In this document: in pieces, positions 61,512 through 64,000 of the stretch
Layout of the letters: every line of letters starts with the position of its first letter
How positions within the stretch are numbered: the first letter of the stretch is position 1
Origin: Volvox africanus
Taxonomy: Eukaryota > Chlorophyta > Chlorophyceae > Chlamydomonadales > Volvocaceae
Assembly: GCA_030268105.1 (NCBI GenBank)
Contig: BSDZ01000078.1
Coordinates: forward strand, 4,627,001 to 4,691,000
Length of the DNA: 64,000 nt
Direction of reading: 5' to 3'
Made by a program: the position numbers and the translations under genes
Notes under the pieces: generated by a model
Seen by the model: only the letters and a program-made list of their open reading frames with translations
The model's database searches: none
Told to the model about the DNA's origin: nothing

Positions 61512-64000
61512 ATGAAGCCAAGATTGGTTCATGTCCCAGCGCAGGGAAACCGTGCCGGTGCTGCAAAGCACGCTTTGCTGTCGGTCGGTCGATCATCCCA
61601 TCTTAGGGTGAGTTCAATAAAGCATTCAAACTCAATACTACCAGATTCAAAGAATATCTTCATATTTGGTCTTGGATACACAAGCATTGCTTTGGGCAAC
61701 TTGCTGGCAGCAAATGGATGGTACGATGGATGCATGCCATATTCTTAAATCAGTTGTCAGAAATATTCCGTGATTAGTTTTTCATATGAGGTGTATTTGC
61801 AGGAAGATTAGCGGAACTTGTCGGAATCCAGGTCGCGCCGAAGCCCTTGGTGCAAAAGGCTGGACGGTCGACATTTATGATCCAGCAAGGGGATTGAAAT
61901 TGACGTAAGATATCGTTCTATGTTGGCATAATTATTGCAGTCGACAAATATTCATGACTTATGGCTGTTCGTACAGCAGCATGCTTGCGGCGCCGCTTCG
62001 GAGCTGACCTTTCGGGTGGTCCTGATACTTTTGCCGTCGGCGCTTCCCTGCAGCCCTGAGCTGAGTTCTCACTTTGAGCGCAGCCCTTATGTCCTGAGCA
62101 GCGTGCCACCGTTGGCGCTGGCGCTGTATGACCCGGTATGGTGTGGGGGTGACGAAGCCGAGTGCGCGGGATGTGTCTCAGGGTTCGGAAGCACTCGTGT
62201 CACGAATTGCTCTGGTCAAGTCCGGTGTGTCTCTTTCTTTCAGCTCCTTAAGAAGACACTATCTGGTACTGAACGCACACAATGTATCTCTGGCCTCCCT
62301 TGGTGGGACGAAACCCTGAACGCGCTGTCCGCCTCATTACCCACTGCTAGCTTCAGTGCGTCATCCACTGGACCTTCCTGCCATTGCACTGTGCCCTGCC
62401 TGCCACCTGGCAGCGCGCCCGTATGCCCAATATGGCCGAAATATGTTAAATTTGTTTTCCCTCGCAGATGTCGGCTTCCGGTCTGCAGACCCCCTCGATA
62501 TGCACACGATCAAAAAGCAGCTTAATAAAACCTTCCCTCTCCCTTCCCCCAATACACACACAGTCGCACAAACCCCACCCCACTTCCCCACGCAGGCGCT
62601 ATCTGCGCAGAAAGCCCTGCTGCGCCCCCTGGCCGCCTCGGGCCGCATTGCCTGGTTTGGCTACCTTAGCAGCACGGGTAAGGAAAAACTGAACAACTAT
62701 GCTGATTGCATATGGCCCGTTGGCTTCGCAGCGCCGGAGTACAAGTTGGCAGGCTCCTTAGGGATGTTTTCGGGATTGTCGATATGCCGAGGTTAGGGTT
62801 GCTCGGTGGTTGCCACTGCACGCGTGGGCGCTGAGGATAGGCTCTGGGGGTTGGAATTCCTCCGCCGCACTTATTGCGTGCGAAACGCTGCTTCGGTGAG
62901 CCGGACACTGATCGGGAGTCCGCCAGGCACCCGGTAGTCGTGCTGGTGCTCACGGTGTATATGCACTGAGGTGCACATCAAAAGAGCCAGCTAGCTCCTT
63001 TATGGTGCTCCAGCCAGAAGGGGCATGTGCGAACTAGAACATGTAAAAACAGGAAAGGGCATGAAGGGGTATGAAAGGGTATGTGCGAGCCATGCAGAAC
63101 TAAAGGCACCATGTGCAGCTGTGGCTTGAGAACGAAAGCCAAGTGGGGGCCCGGGTCTGACCCCGGACAGGAGGGCTGGACTTGATGAGTCCCCTTCAGC
63201 GTGGTGGAATGGGGACTTGCGTTAAGGGACTGCATCAATTTCAAAATGCTGCATGTTTGCTGTTTCAGGAGTGTATGGAGACTGGCAAGGGGAGTGGGTA
63301 GACGAAAGGTGAGGAGAGGCGGAGGCGTGGGGCTCGTGATGGGATTTCCTAGCGCCGATGCTGCTGAGGATTCCGCGACTTGGACTACGGTCCAGCGCGT
63401 GTGTCGTGCTCAGGGTGCACAGCCCAACAACCGGACCTGGACTTTGATGTGGGAGTCTCCGTCCGCATTCAGGAACACCCTGTATTTGTGCTACGTCCTC
63501 CTTTGTCCTCCACGATCTGGGCAGAGCGACGCGGACGTAGGACATGGCTTATGGCTATGGGCGCCAGGCGCAGATGGAACGCCCCTGTTTGCGTCCATTT
63601 CTCGCCATTCCAACTATGTCTTTCCCCACGTGCGTGTGGGTTTTTGATTCTCTGGGTTTTGAACTCACACTCGCCCTTTCCCGGCGTACCCGCCAGCTCC
63701 CCTTGCCGCCAGACGAGCTCCAAGGCTATCGTGAGACAGGAGGCTGAAGCGGCGTGGTTGCATATGTACGAACAGTACGGTCTGCCAGCGCATGTGTTCC
63801 GACTCGGAGGTGCGAACGCGTGGCACCGTGTAGGGCGTCATGGTGGTCAGGTGGTACAAGGCGGTAGGCAGGAAGGCAACTGAGCAAGCAGGGGAAGCAT
63901 TTTTTACGATGTGCACCCGTCCTAAGTGTAGCCCTCCAGTTGTGCCCTCCAGAAAGCACGGAGAAAATTTTTGCCGTCCCCTCTCGTGCCGTGTCGAGCT
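61512..64000 (+). CDS. YeeZ-like NAD(P)-binding Rossmann-fold protein (extended SDR relative), incomplete
   Basis: Exons: 61512-61720, 61803-61904, 62054-62135, 62596-62677, 63269-63308, 63697-63809, continuing past the window. All phases match. Sequence: a ~48-residue basic N-terminal leader (possible organelle transit peptide), IFIFGLGYTSIALGNLLAANGW (FGLGYxxxAL nucleotide-binding loop), KISGTCRNPGRAEALGAKGW, YVLSSVPP, IAWFGYLSSTG joined to VYGDWQGEWVDE, then a helix EAEAAWLHMYEQYGLPAHVFRLGG. The Ser-Thr-x-Val-Tyr-Gly motif and GLPxHVFRLxGIYG-type end are typical of YeeZ/NAD-dependent epimerase-like proteins of bacteria and plants. Substrate unknown. Start chosen as the first ATG giving a leader in frame; it is not proven. 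The last donor is GGAG|GTGCGA at 63810. Confidence 0.85.

Overview
The window looks like nuclear DNA of a volvocine green alga (Chlamydomonas, Volvox or Gonium relatives). This is inferred from five features: GC-rich, intron-dense genes; splice junctions that hold reading frame exon after exon; TGTAA polyadenylation signals; abundant low-complexity tracts inside proteins; and large multidomain class III nucleotide cyclases. Nothing here looks bacterial. There are no operons, CRISPR arrays or IS elements, and I recognise no rRNA or tRNA gene.

Layout. (1) Positions 1-11435, plus strand: the C-terminal ~1,734 residues of proteasome activator PA200/Blm10, in 16 exons whose phases all agree; its introns carry several large microsatellites. 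(2) 11436-14804: convergent intergenic space with a diverged duplication. (3) 14805-21144, minus strand: PAS plus class III cyclase (cyclase 1). Probable upstream exons of the same gene reach towards 30.6 kb, including a degenerate histidine-kinase-ATPase-like segment. (4) 30.6-35.5 kb: gene-poor. (5) 35518-41985, minus strand: a second, paralogous PAS plus cyclase gene (cyclase 2), with poorly resolved upstream exons to about 44.2 kb and a doubtful small gene at 44.9-45.7 kb. (6) 47257-50215, minus strand: an HslV (ClpQ) protease gene in eight exons. (7) 50525-57078, plus strand: a complete 12-exon AARSD1/AlaX alanyl-tRNA editing protein, divergent from hslV across a ~310 bp shared promoter. 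(8) 58.1-59.8 kb, plus strand: a membrane-anchored cyclophilin-like protein. (9) 61512 to the window end, plus strand: a YeeZ-like Rossmann-fold NAD(P)-binding protein, incomplete.

Themes. Two genes concern threonine-protease machines of different ancestry: a 20S proteasome cap (PA200) and the bacterial-type HslV. AARSD1 is a translation quality-control factor. The most interesting locus is the tandem cyclase pair. Cyclase 2 keeps the guanylyl-cyclase Glu/Cys specificity pair and the Asn/Arg transition-state residues. Cyclase 1 keeps both metal-binding Asp residues but has Thr for the specificity Cys and Glu for the catalytic Asn. The two copies may therefore complement each other as a heterodimer, or cyclase 1 may be a pseudo-cyclase.

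Gene models rest on manual splice-site and phase reasoning without alignments or transcripts. N-terminal parts of both cyclases are the weakest calls.
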